DNA from: JBGVMW01 sp045122835
GTDB taxonomy: Bacteria; Bacillota; Clostridia; Lachnospirales; Lachnospiraceae
DNA length: 20,704 bases
Direction: 5' to 3'
NCBI GenBank assembly: GCA_045122835.1
Contig: JBGVIB010000132.1
Coordinates: forward strand, 1-20,704
In this document: positions 7,342-14,624 of the stretch, piece after piece
Layout: the number at the start of each line of letters is the position of its first letter
Position numbering within the stretch: the stretch's first letter is position 1
Notes under the pieces: model-generated
Databases searched by the model: none
What the model was told of the DNA's origin: nothing
Seen by the model: only the letters and a program-made list of their open reading frames with translations
Made by a program: the position numbers and the translations under genes

Positions 7342-7853
7342 AAATAGTGGGGGGACTGCTGGTTGTGCTATCCACCACAGTATTTGGTTTCTTAAAAGGA
7401 AAAGAATACAGTGACAGGGTAAAGGAACTTCAATACATGAAAAAACTAATTTTGATGTTAAAGGGAGAGGTGGAATATGCAAGAACACCTCTTTCTGAGG
7501 CATTTTTTCATATTAGCAAACGGTGCAGACAACCCTTTTCTAGATTATTTATGGAGGCCGGACGTGCTTTGGAATCATTAGATGGACAATCTTTTCAGTC
7601 AATTTGGGATACACAGGTGCATAAGGAATTGAAAAAAACAGCTTTGTCTGAGAAGGACAGGCAGCAGTTATCCGGACTAGGGGAGCAAATGGGATATTTG
7701 GACAGCCAGACGCAGGCAGCCGCACTTACGCTATATGTGGAACAGCTGGATATGGAGATATCAGAAGGGTATGCAAGTGTTGGGGACAAGGTAAAACTTT
7801 GCAGAAGCTTAGGAGTGATGAGTGGTTTGTTTTTTGTATTGCTAATGCTGTAA
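7335..7853 (+). CDS. spoIIIAB: Stage III sporulation protein AB
   Basis: A 172-residue membrane-anchored protein, structurally like GspF of type II secretion, that works with the SpoIIIAA ATPase. One hydrophobic segment at the N-terminus ('IVGGLLVVLSTTVFGFLKG') is followed by the conserved 'YMKKLILMLKGEVEYARTPL', a helical domain, and a C-terminal hydrophobic helix ('SLGVMSGLFFVLLML'). The start is set at the ATG at 7335, with AGGA upstream and the family's usual start (length 171 in B. subtilis). A GTG six codons upstream is also in frame. The gene overlaps the spoIIIAA stop. Confidence 0.95.
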   Translation: MLKIVGGLLVVLSTTVFGFLKGKEYSDRVKELQYMKKLILMLKGEVEYARTPLSEAFFHISKRCRQPFSRLFMEAGRALESLDGQSFQSIWDTQVHKELKKTALSEKDRQQLSGLGEQMGYLDSQTQAAALTLYVEQLDMEISEGYASVGDKVKLCRSLGVMSGLFFVLLML

Positions 7854-7866
7854 AAGGAGGAATGAT

Positions 7867-8061
7867 GTGAGCGTCAATATTATTTTTAAAATCGCAGCAG
7901 TTGGTATACTGGTATCCGTACTCAGTCAGGTATTGAAGCACAGTGGCAGAGAAGAACAGGCGTTTTTAACAAGTCTTGCAGGATTGTTACTGGTGTTGTT
8001 CTGGATTGTCCCATATATATACCAGTTGTTTGAAAGTATTCAGGATTTGTTTATGTTGTAA
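7867..8061 (+). CDS. spoIIIAC: Stage III sporulation protein AC
   Basis: A 64-residue, almost wholly hydrophobic protein with two membrane helices ('IIFKIAAVGILVSVLSQVL' and 'LTSLAGLLLVLFWIVPYIY'), separated by the conserved 'KHSGREEQAF'. SpoIIIAC is an integral membrane part of the mother cell-forespore channel. The start is GTG: AAAGGAGG ends seven bases upstream, and the ATGs just before it run straight into a TGA. The 72-bp gap after it is larger than elsewhere in the operon and shows no obvious hairpin or promoter. Confidence 0.93.
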   Translation: MSVNIIFKIAAVGILVSVLSQVLKHSGREEQAFLTSLAGLLLVLFWIVPYIYQLFESIQDLFML

Positions 8062-8133
8062 AGATGTAATTTACGGATGGTTATTACTTTTGCAAATGCC
8101 TAAAACATAAAAAGATAGAAAGGAGAACACCTT

Positions 8134-8520
8134 ATGGATGTTTTAAAAATAGCAGCAGTAGGGGTGGCAGCATGTCTTCTTGCCCTGCAGATGAAATCTG
8201 TGCGAAATGAATATGCGACCTATATAGCCATTGCAGCTGGTTGTATTCTTATATTTTATACGATGAAGAAGCTGTCGGTGGTAATAGAAACTATAAAAAC
8301 TCTGCAAAATTACATGAGCATTCATAACGTTTATATTACCACTCTGATTAAACTCATTGGTATTACATATATAGCAGAATTTTGTTCTGGAATCTGTAAG
8401 GATACCGGGCATTCAAATATTGCTTCCCAGATAGAGGTATTTGGGAAATTATCGGTTTTGGCAGTAAGTATGCCAGTGCTAAATTCCTTGCTGTCTATGA
8501 TAGGAGAACTTTTCACATGA
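8134..8520 (+). CDS. spoIIIAD: Stage III sporulation protein AD
   Basis: A 128-residue polytopic membrane protein related to SpoIIIAC. 'KIAAVGVAACLLALQMK' and 'YATYIAIAAGCILIFYTMK' are the first helices. The conserved block 'YITTLIKLIGITYIAEFCSG' and 'CKDTGHSNIASQIEVFGK' identify the family. It is part of the feeding-tube channel of the engulfed forespore. AGGAG is nine bases upstream of the ATG, and the stop overlaps the spoIIIAE start as ATGA. Confidence 0.95.
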   Translation: MDVLKIAAVGVAACLLALQMKSVRNEYATYIAIAAGCILIFYTMKKLSVVIETIKTLQNYMSIHNVYITTLIKLIGITYIAEFCSGICKDTGHSNIASQIEVFGKLSVLAVSMPVLNSLLSMIGELFT

Positions 8521-9641
8521 AAACGAGAATTCGTAGCTGTATAATTCTTTGTTTTCTATTGCTTTTGCCGTTACCGGTGCTGGCTATAGAAGTGAGTCAG
8601 GAGCAGGAAATGGTAGAAGAAATGGATTTTTACGAAATTGAACAGGTGCTGGATGATTTTTTTGCAGAGGAAAATGTAGACTTTGAAACCCTGGTAATGG
8701 ACTTTATATCAGGAGATACCATGGATTTTAAGGATTTTCTAGGACGTTGTTTATCTCTGGCAGCAGATGAAATGGGGCAGTGGCGGAATGAAATTGCAGC
8801 GATTCTTATTCTGGCAATCAGTGCAGCCATTTTTTCTGTGTTATCGGATGTGTTTGATAAGCATGGAATTGCAGATATCAGCTTTCTTGTTATGTATTTA
8901 TTATTTTGTATGTTGATTTTACGATCCTTTGATCGTATGAGTCAGACGGCATGCGAAGTGGTATTGAATGTCTGTGAATTCATGAAAGCATTATTACCTG
9001 CTTATTTTTTGAGTATTACAGTAACGGGGGCTTCCTCCACCGCATCTGTGTTTTACCCTTTTATATTAGGTGTAATTGAGATAGTGGTAACAGGGATACA
9101 GCAAATCATCCTGCCAATGATAGAGGTATACCTGTTACTTTCCATGATGAATTGTGTAGGTAAGGAGGAATTTATCACTAAATTGGTAGAATTGCTGGGA
9201 AATGGAATACAGTGGCTGTTAAAAACATTTTTAGCTGTGGTATGTGGATTTCAGTTAATACAGGGAATGATTACACCGATGGTGGATTCCTTTAAAAATA
9301 CAACCCTTAGTAAGACAGTAAGTGCCATTCCTGGCTTTGGAAATACAGCAGGAGCCGTTGCGGATATGTTTGTAGGTTCGGCTCTTTTAGTGAAAAATGG
9401 GATTGGCGTTGCTGCTATGATTATATTAATATTTATTTGTGCGGCACCGTTGATAGAATTGGGTGTCTGTACTTTTTTATATAAAGTGATTGCGGCATTC
9501 ATTCAGCCGGTGTCAGACAAAAGAATGACAGCTTGTGTAGATTCAGCATCGAAAGCATCAGCGCTACTTCTTAGGACCTGCACAATTACAATGATGATGT
9601 TTATGCTTTCCATTGGTATTATTGGAATGGCTGTAAAATAG
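8517..9641 (+). CDS. spoIIIAE: Stage III sporulation protein AE
   Basis: A 374-residue polytopic membrane protein of the SpoIIIA channel. It begins with a clear signal peptide ('CIILCFLLLLPLPVLA', cleavage likely before IEVSQEQ). An acidic extracytoplasmic segment follows, then about seven hydrophobic helices, with the family stretches 'FMKALLPAYFLSITVTG', 'KTVSAIPGFGNTAGAVADMF' and 'LIELGVCTFLYKVIAAFIQP'. Length is close to the Bacillus protein (399). The start overlaps the spoIIIAD stop by four bases, with TAGGAG inside spoIIIAD. Confidence 0.95.
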   Translation: MKTRIRSCIILCFLLLLPLPVLAIEVSQEQEMVEEMDFYEIEQVLDDFFAEENVDFETLVMDFISGDTMDFKDFLGRCLSLAADEMGQWRNEIAAILILAISAAIFSVLSDVFDKHGIADISFLVMYLLFCMLILRSFDRMSQTACEVVLNVCEFMKALLPAYFLSITVTGASSTASVFYPFILGVIEIVVTGIQQIILPMIEVYLLLSMMNCVGKEEFITKLVELLGNGIQWLLKTFLAVVCGFQLIQGMITPMVDSFKNTTLSKTVSAIPGFGNTAGAVADMFVGSALLVKNGIGVAAMIILIFICAAPLIELGVCTFLYKVIAAFIQPVSDKRMTACVDSASKASALLLRTCTITMMMFMLSIGIIGMAVK

Positions 9642-9651
9642 AGGTGGAATC

Positions 9652-10164
9652 ATGCGGGATTATATATTGGAGTTTGCCAAAAATATTATTTATTATCTAA
9701 TGCTTGTTACAGTAATTATGCAGCTTTTGCCAGAGTCAGCCAATAAAAAATATGTAAAGCTGTACAGTGGACTGGTATTTATTCTGGCGTTTTTTACACC
9801 ACTTATGGATTTAACAGGAAAAGCACAGGAGGTAAACATAAAAAGTACCTTTAGTACCTATGAGCAGGAAGTGCAGGATATGTTAGACAGTGCAGAACTT
9901 TTTCAGGAGAAACAACAGGAAACTGTGTTGTCAAATTATTATGGAATAATTGAAACAGACATTGCTGAACGTTTAGAAAAATACGGTATGAAGGTGGAAC
10001 GTGTATTTACAGAAATAGAAATGGACAGCGATTCGGAAGAATATGGAAACATAATAGGCATAACAGTGGAATGCGAAGAAAGTGGTCATCTTAGGAGTGA
10101 AGCAATCAAAGAGGAATTGGCTTATGTATATGGTGTACAGACAGAGCAAATCTCGTTTCGTTAG
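9652..10164 (+). CDS. spoIIIAF: Stage III sporulation protein AF
   Basis: A 170-residue protein with two N-terminal membrane helices ('NIIYYLMLVTVIMQLLP' and 'LYSGLVFILAFFTPLMDL') followed by a soluble alpha/beta domain ending in 'YVYGVQTEQISFR'. The helix pair with 'YVKLYSGLVFILAFFTPL' is typical of SpoIIIAF, a channel component whose soluble domain resembles ring-forming secretion proteins. GAGGTGG precedes the ATG. It is slightly shorter than the Bacillus protein. Confidence 0.93.
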   Translation: MRDYILEFAKNIIYYLMLVTVIMQLLPESANKKYVKLYSGLVFILAFFTPLMDLTGKAQEVNIKSTFSTYEQEVQDMLDSAELFQEKQQETVLSNYYGIIETDIAERLEKYGMKVERVFTEIEMDSDSEEYGNIIGITVECEESGHLRSEAIKEELAYVYGVQTEQISFR

Positions 10165-10176
10165 GGGGTGCGGCAA

Positions 10177-10740
10177 ATGAGAGATGACATAAAAGAAAAA
10201 TTGAAAAATTTGTGTCGTAAGGAGAATTTGCTGGTGATAGGGTTAGTAGGAGCAATTTTGCTTGTCATATCGTGGCCTACTGGTCAGAAAGATACAGATG
10301 TTGCAAAAAAAACAGAAAAAGTAACAGTGGAGAAAAATGAAGTTACTGATAAAGAAAGCATGGAACGGAAATTGGAGGATGTATTAGGACAGGTGGATGG
10401 TGTTGGCAGGGTGAAGGTTCTGATTACCTATAAAAGTTCTTCAGAGAAAGTGATTTTGCAGGATATGGAAACAGATAGTACTACTGAGGAAGAAATAGAT
10501 GGAACCCAGTCAAGAAAAAGCAGTGGGAAAAATATCCGTGAGGAAACGGTGTACGATAAAACTGACGCTGGAGAAACGCCTTATGTGATAAAAGAGATAG
10601 AGCCAGAGATAGAAGGCGTATTGGTAGCAGCAGAGGGTGGTGGAAACAGCCAGACAGCAAAAAATATTTCTGATGCGATTATGGCATTATTTAATATTGA
10701 GGCACATAAAATTAAAGTAATGAAGCTGACTGACTCTTAA
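10177..10740 (+). CDS. spoIIIAG: Stage III sporulation protein AG
   Basis: A 187-residue protein with one membrane helix near residues 15-35 ('LLVIGLVGAILLVISW'), then a charged linker and a C-terminal ring-building motif domain. Family marks are 'LEDVLGQVDGVGRVKVLITY', 'PEIEGVLVAAEGGGN' and 'ISDAIMALFNIEAHKIKVMK'. SpoIIIAG forms a large secretin-like ring in the intermembrane space. The ATG at 10177 is chosen because AGGGGGTG lies six bases before it. The in-frame GTG at 10168 lies inside that SD. Confidence 0.94.
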   Translation: MRDDIKEKLKNLCRKENLLVIGLVGAILLVISWPTGQKDTDVAKKTEKVTVEKNEVTDKESMERKLEDVLGQVDGVGRVKVLITYKSSSEKVILQDMETDSTTEEEIDGTQSRKSSGKNIREETVYDKTDAGETPYVIKEIEPEIEGVLVAAEGGGNSQTAKNISDAIMALFNIEAHKIKVMKLTDS

Positions 10741-10771
10741 ACACCACATGTTTCAGCGAGAAGGAGGATAT

Positions 10772-11518
10772 ATGAAACGATTACTGAAAAAAAACCAGAT
10801 AGTGATTACAACACTTGCTGTTATGATTGCTATTGCCGGGTATCTGCATTTTGCAGGAAATGAGTTTGACGAAGGCAGTGTACCGGCAGCTTCAAAAGAT
10901 TCTCTGACGGAAGATGTAATAACGGATATTTCAGAGGAGGATATAGAAGCGGAAAATGACAGTCTGTTTACACAGGTATCTGACACTACCAGCGCAGAAA
11001 CAGAAGCTACATCAGGTATGGCAGAAGAAGCTAAGGATGATGTTGTAACAGAAGAAATTGAAAGCTATGATTTAGACCTAACCACAAATGATAGTACAAA
11101 AACAGAAGAAACAGCAGAGGCGGACGATACACCTGGCGAAGCAGTATTAACAGGTACGACTGCAGTGGCAGACTTCATTGCAGAAGCACGGTTAGAGCGG
11201 GAACAGGTGCGTGCAAAGAACAAGGAACTGTTGAATGAGATTATCAATAACGAAAATATTGATGAAAGTCAGAAACAGAATGCCATAGATGATATGCTGG
11301 CACTTACAACAGTCGCAGAAAAAGAAGCAGCAACAGAAATGCTCTTAGAAGCAAAAGGCTTTGATGAAGTGGTGGTAAGTATCACAGAAAACAGCGTAGA
11401 TGTTGTGGTGAATGCTGAAAATCTTTCCGATGAGGATAGAGCAAAAATCGAGGATATCATAAAACGGAAAACAGAAGTCAGTGCAGAAAATATTGTGATT
11501 TCCCCAATACATGAATAA
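10772..11518 (+). CDS. spoIIIAH: Stage III sporulation protein AH
   Basis: A 248-residue protein with an N-terminal membrane helix ('IVITTLAVMIAIAGYLHF'). A long acidic Thr/Glu/Asp-rich linker (about residues 30-125) precedes a YscJ/FliF-like ring domain ('RLEREQVRAKNKELLNEII', 'ALTTVAEKEAATEMLLEAKG', 'DVVVNAENLSDEDRAKIEDI'). SpoIIIAH binds a forespore partner (SpoIIQ in Bacillus, a LytM-type protein in clostridia) across the intermembrane space. The ATG at 10772 follows AAGGAGG. An upstream ATG at 10748 is in frame but precedes that SD. This is the last gene of the operon. Confidence 0.94.
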   Translation: MKRLLKKNQIVITTLAVMIAIAGYLHFAGNEFDEGSVPAASKDSLTEDVITDISEEDIEAENDSLFTQVSDTTSAETEATSGMAEEAKDDVVTEEIESYDLDLTTNDSTKTEETAEADDTPGEAVLTGTTAVADFIAEARLEREQVRAKNKELLNEIINNENIDESQKQNAIDDMLALTTVAEKEAATEMLLEAKGFDEVVVSITENSVDVVVNAENLSDEDRAKIEDIIKRKTEVSAENIVISPIHE

Positions 11519-11523
11519 GGCAG

Positions 11524-11552
11524 AAAGGGCGGCGGAAAAAGCCGTTCTTTTT
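11524..11552 (+). terminator. Terminator of the spoIIIA operon
   Basis: GGGCGGC pairs with GCCGTTC (two G-T pairs) around a GGAAAAA loop, extended by AAA/TTT and followed by a five-T run. It starts six bases after the spoIIIAH stop. Confidence 0.85.
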
Positions 11553-11561
11553 GTTATGTGT

Positions 11562-11598
11562 TATCTAGTATAGTATTTTCGAGACGCTATACTAGATA
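11562..11598. repeat. Perfect 12-bp inverted repeat
   Basis: TATCTAGTATAG (11562-11573) and CTATACTAGATA (11587-11598) are exact reverse complements around a 13-bp spacer. There is no T-tract on either strand, so it is not a standard terminator. It lies between the spoIIIA terminator and the tRNA terminator. Its role is unknown. Confidence 0.6.
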
Positions 11599-11633
11599 GT
11601 TGATAATAGTTTCGCCCACCATTTTCCAGATAA

Positions 11634-11677
11634 CAAAAAAATCCTTAAAAGTCATATAAATACTGACTTTAAGGATT
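11634..11677 (-). terminator. Terminator of the tRNA-Glu transcript
   Basis: Read on the minus strand, AATCCTTAAAGTCA pairs with TGACTTTTAAGGATT (one bulged base) and is followed by a run of T. It lies 33 bp past the tRNA 3' end. Confidence 0.85.
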
Positions 11678-11709
11678 CTTCCTGGGTTGGGCTGTTCTTA
11701 AACAGTCAA

Positions 11710-11781
11710 CAGCTCGTAGGGGAATCGAACCCCTGTTTCCGCCGTGAGAGGGCGGCGTCTTAACCGCTTGACCAACGAGCC
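11710..11781 (-). tRNA. tRNA-Glu (anticodon CTC)
   Basis: The minus strand folds as a standard cloverleaf. The acceptor stem GGCTCGT pairs with ACGAGCT, with a G-T pair at the end. The anticodon stem CCGCC/GGCGG encloses the loop CTCTCAC, giving anticodon CTC, which reads GAG. The T-arm is AGGGG-TTCGATT-CCCCT. The sequence closely resembles Firmicutes tRNA-Glu(TTC). The 3' CCA is not encoded, since TTG follows the discriminator G. It is a single tRNA with its own promoter and terminator. Confidence 0.95.
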
Positions 11782-11800
11782 ATGTCCTTTCGACTTGTTT

Positions 11801-11829
11801 ATAATACTACATCTTTGAACAAATTGCAA
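11801..11829 (-). promoter_or_regulatory. tRNA-Glu promoter
   Basis: On the minus strand TTGCAA (11824-11829), a 17-bp spacer and TATTAT (11801-11806) lie 20 bp before the tRNA 5' end. This is a good sigma-A promoter at the expected distance. The flanking A/T tracts up to 11870 could act as an UP element. Confidence 0.75.
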
Positions 11830-11903
11830 GCTTTTTTTTAAACTTTTTTAAATTTTTTAATTTTATATGCAATTAAGAAGTGCAAACCGCTTGTTTTCGC
11901 CAT

Positions 11904-12461
11904 TTACAGCACTCTTACTTTTCTGTCACATGACAATCCTGCCATGGTGTGATAGATATCCATGTACTCTTTTTTTAACATTTCTTCCTCTACCTTTTCA
12001 TGATTTCCCATAATGCAATAGGGTACTTCAAATGCCTCTGTACATACAGATGTCATATGCATACCACATTTTTTATAAAAAGCAATTCTGCCATTGCGCA
12101 ATTCTCTCTCTTTTGGGCTTGTTGCCTCTGCCGGATTTTCTACCTCTATCATTACATAGGTCTGACCACCCTCCCATTTGAGTACTGCCTCTAAGAATTC
12201 TTTTCCAATTCCTTTTCCACGACATTGTTTACTTACTGCAAAATAATCAAGAAGCTTCATCTTTCCATTTGGATTTGTCAAAAAGTAAGCATATGCCACA
12301 CATTTCATGTCATCATACAAACCATAACAGATATAAGTCCCTGATTGGTATAATTTCTTAAGTTTATCTAATGGTTTTAATTCATTTTCGGGAAAATCAT
12401 CAATCATGTTTTCGTAAAAATTATATTCTATCTCTTTTTCTGTCTGTAACCTGATATCCAT
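11904..12461 (-). CDS. GNAT family N-acetyltransferase
   Basis: A 185-residue protein with the GNAT acetyl-CoA signature 'CRGKGIGKEFLEAVL' (about residues 80-94), preceded by the beta-4 strand 'KMKLLDYFAVSK' and followed by 'MIEVENP' and 'GRIAFYKKCGMHM', the usual beta-5 to alpha-4 elements. Substrate is unknown. It could acetylate a small amine or a protein N-terminus. The 'LLDYFAVSKQCRGKGIGKEFL' arrangement is common in clostridial GNATs of unassigned function. AGAGG lies about five bases upstream of the start. The gene reads towards the tRNA, and I see no clear terminator between them. Confidence 0.88.
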   Translation of the reverse strand: MDIRLQTEKEIEYNFYENMIDDFPENELKPLDKLKKLYQSGTYICYGLYDDMKCVAYAYFLTNPNGKMKLLDYFAVSKQCRGKGIGKEFLEAVLKWEGGQTYVMIEVENPAEATSPKERELRNGRIAFYKKCGMHMTSVCTEAFEVPYCIMGNHEKVEEEMLKKEYMDIYHTMAGLSCDRKVRVL

Positions 12462-12504
12462 TTCTGCCTCTCATTCTGTTATTTCAACAGCTTTTTTATT
12501 TGGA

Positions 12505-12555
12505 GTAACTGTTTGTCAAAAAAATAAACGTAGCTTTTTAACTTTGAATAGTTAC
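12505..12555. repeat. 51-bp copy of the GTAAC-ended repeat family
   Basis: It begins GTAACTGTTTG and ends GAATAGTTAC. The ends pair for six exact bases and for about eleven if G-T pairs are allowed. The left end is identical to 5534-5544, and the right end matches the terminal ten bases of the 186-bp element at 18474. It lies in the 316-bp gap (12462-12777) between the divergent GNAT and hypothetical genes. That gap otherwise holds only a terminator-like hairpin and a promoter. Confidence 0.55.
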
Positions 12556-12630
12556 AAATGTTTTTTTAATAGCTACAGTATAAGCAATATGCACAGAAAA
12601 GTCAATTTGCAAAAATACGCTAGTAAATAT

Positions 12631-12654
12631 AGAAGAATCCGAAGGTTCTTTTTT
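12631..12654 (+). terminator. Terminator-like hairpin without an upstream gene
   Basis: AGAATCC pairs with GGTTCT (one bulged T) around a GAA loop, followed by six T on the plus strand. No plus-strand gene is visible before it in the gap, so it may end a short transcript or block readthrough into the next promoter. Confidence 0.45.
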
Positions 12655-12707
12655 GCATCCCCTTGCCGTGTAGGGAAGGATATATTGGTCATAATGAATA
12701 ATTCTTT

Positions 12708-12736
12708 TTGCTTTATAACGATATCTGTAGTATAAT
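12708..12736 (+). promoter_or_regulatory. Promoter of the hypothetical-nuclease gene pair
   Basis: TTGCTT (12708-12713), a 17-bp spacer and a perfect TATAAT (12731-12736) lie 41 bp before the ATG of the following gene. This is a good sigma-A match and is the only strong promoter before the pair. Confidence 0.75.
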
Positions 12737-12777
12737 TATACATAGTAAAAATGTATGAGGAAGGGAGAAGAAGTGTT

Positions 12778-13221
12778 ATGATTGTTTGTATTCCTTTGGA
12801 CGATAACAATGGTATGCTGTTCAATAATCGAAGGCAAAGTCAGGATAAGGTGTTGCGGGAGCATTTATTGAAAGAATGTGAGGGGAATATTCTTTGGATG
12901 AATGAATATTCTTCGAAGCAATTTGAAGTGCCTCTGCCTGAAAATATCGTGGTTGATGAGGAGTTCTTAGACAAAGCTTCAGAAGAAGCTTATTGTTTTG
13001 TTGAAAATATGTCGTTAGTAAAGTATACAGACAGGATTAATAGGATCATCATATTTAGGTGGAATAGAACCTATCCTGCAGATATGTATTTTGATATTCC
13101 TTTAGCTGAGGGAAAATGGAGTATCATATCGTCGGAAGACTTTGAAGGTTTTTCACATAAAGTAATTACTAAGGAGGTATTCAAAAATGAAGGACAAGAA
13201 GGCAAACACAGTATCTGTTAA
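12778..13221 (+). CDS. Conserved hypothetical protein of Lachnospiraceae type
   Basis: A 147-residue soluble protein beginning 'MIVCIPLDDNNGMLFNNRRQ', with 'ILWMNEYSSKQFEV', 'EEAYCFVEN' and 'IIFRWNRTYPADMYFDI'. I recall very similar proteins in Lachnospiraceae that databases sometimes call ribonuclease Z. There is no HxHxDH metallo-beta-lactamase motif here, so that name is not supported. Function is unknown. The ATG at 12778 is preferred over 12751 because GGGAG lies between them. The end overlaps the next gene by 35 bases, and the AAGGAGGT ribosome binding site of that gene is part of this coding sequence ('TKEV'), which suggests coupled translation. Confidence 0.75.
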   Translation: MIVCIPLDDNNGMLFNNRRQSQDKVLREHLLKECEGNILWMNEYSSKQFEVPLPENIVVDEEFLDKASEEAYCFVENMSLVKYTDRINRIIIFRWNRTYPADMYFDIPLAEGKWSIISSEDFEGFSHKVITKEVFKNEGQEGKHSIC

Positions 13222-14449
13222 GCAGAGGGAGGAGCGTAGAAAGCATGCGTCCAGAGAGGGGAGCTGGCTGCTGCCAATATTTATGGCAGCATTGTTGTGC
13301 TTTACAGCTTGTTCAACGGCGTCTGAAGATGCTTACACAGCCAATACAGGCAGTAATGTTAAAGTAGAGACAGCAGATGATAAAAACACACCAGAGCCGG
13401 CTGCACCAGAGTCAACAGAGCCAGCGGCAACAGAACCAGAGTCAATAGAGCCGGTCGCACCTGAGTCAACAGAGCCAGTTGCAACAGAATCAACACCGGT
13501 ACCAGCAGGGAAGCTTGCTGCAACAACTATAGTAGAGAAAGTTCAAGGTTCAAAAATCCAATTATCAACGGATACTACAGTGACATCAGCGGATATCCCG
13601 GAGAACACAGCTGATGCAGCTTATGCAGCCATAAATGATAATGTACCGTATTTTGCTGATAATGAACTTACAACAGCATCCTATGAATTTTATAGTGAAT
13701 TAGATTCTCTAGGCAGATGCGGAGTAGCATATGCATGCATAGGACAGGATAGTATGCCAACTGAGGAGAGAGGCAGTATAGGACAAGTTAAGCCTTCCGG
13801 CTGGCATACAGTCAAATATGATTGCGTAGATGGCAATTATTTATACAATCGTTGTCACTTAATCGGCTATCAGTTAACAGGGGAGAATGCCAATGAGAAG
13901 AATCTTATAACAGGCACAAGGTCGATGAATGTAGATGGCATGCTTCCGTTTGAGAATATGGTAGCTGACTATGTAAAGGAAACAAATAACCATGTTATGT
14001 ATCGGGTAACACCTGTTTATGAGGGAGATAACCTGCTTGCAGATGGTGTACTTATGGAAGCAAAATCCGTAGAAGATAATGGAGAAGGCATCCTATTTAA
14101 TGTATTTGTTTATAATAGTCAGGATGGTGTTCTGATAGATTACGCTACAGGAGATAGCCAGCTTAAGGAAGAATCTGCACCAACACCGGTGCCAACTGAG
14201 AAAGCCACTGCCACTCCAAAACCAACTGAGAAAGCAACACCGGAGCCGGAACCAACAGAAAAGGTAACAGAGCCACAGGTTGAATCAACAGACAACGAGA
14301 AGCAATCAGTAATGGTGTGGATATCAGAGACAGGAAGCAAGTATCATAACAAAAATAATTGTGGAAGAATGAACCCTGATAAGGCATATCAGATGTCCGA
14401 AGAAGATGCAAAAAAGAAAGGATATGAACCTTGTAAAAAGTGTTATTAA
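13187..14449 (+). CDS. Secreted lipoprotein DNA/RNA non-specific endonuclease
   Basis: A 420-residue protein of the EndA/DNA-entry-nuclease type. A long basic N-region and hydrophobic helix end in the lipobox 'CFTAC' (lipid Cys42). A Pro/Glu/Thr-rich linker (about 65-105) leads to the nuclease domain (about 140-320). The catalytic block is 'YNRCHLIGYQLTGENANEKN' (His224 in the place of the DRGH His), followed by 'ITGTRSMNVDGMLPFEN'. A second PT-rich linker (about 330-370) joins a C-terminal Cys module, Cys392...Cys416-x-x-Cys419 with His387, like the Ada-type metal-binding tail found in secreted nucleases. The ATG at 13187 has AAGGAGGT eight bases upstream. It probably digests extracellular DNA for uptake or nutrition. 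Confidence 0.9.
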   Translation: MKDKKANTVSVKQREERRKHASREGSWLLPIFMAALLCFTACSTASEDAYTANTGSNVKVETADDKNTPEPAAPESTEPAATEPESIEPVAPESTEPVATESTPVPAGKLAATTIVEKVQGSKIQLSTDTTVTSADIPENTADAAYAAINDNVPYFADNELTTASYEFYSELDSLGRCGVAYACIGQDSMPTEERGSIGQVKPSGWHTVKYDCVDGNYLYNRCHLIGYQLTGENANEKNLITGTRSMNVDGMLPFENMVADYVKETNNHVMYRVTPVYEGDNLLADGVLMEAKSVEDNGEGILFNVFVYNSQDGVLIDYATGDSQLKEESAPTPVPTEKATATPKPTEKATPEPEPTEKVTEPQVESTDNEKQSVMVWISETGSKYHNKNNCGRMNPDKAYQMSEEDAKKKGYEPCKKCY

Positions 14450-14624
14450 TATTAATGTGAATTGTAATAGACAGAACGTACAGCGCTTTAGGGGAAAGGC
14501 GTAAAGATTCAGTTTATTGATTTGAATGAAAAAGAACTGAGTAAGGGGAGTCTTGCAGTGTGAAGCAGGGAACCGTTGGCTATCAGCCAGACATATGAGA
14601 AACTTGAATTAGAGGGAGGTTCAA

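Noticed and set aside
12778..13221. Ribonuclease Z label for the hypothetical protein
   Set aside because: No HxHxDH metal motif or metallo-beta-lactamase pattern is present, and 147 residues is too short for RNase Z.
14450..14624. Structured leader or riboswitch before the small pseudogene
   Set aside because: Only a short TGGCT/AGCCA hairpin is seen, with no known riboswitch core. Short open stretches here look like background.
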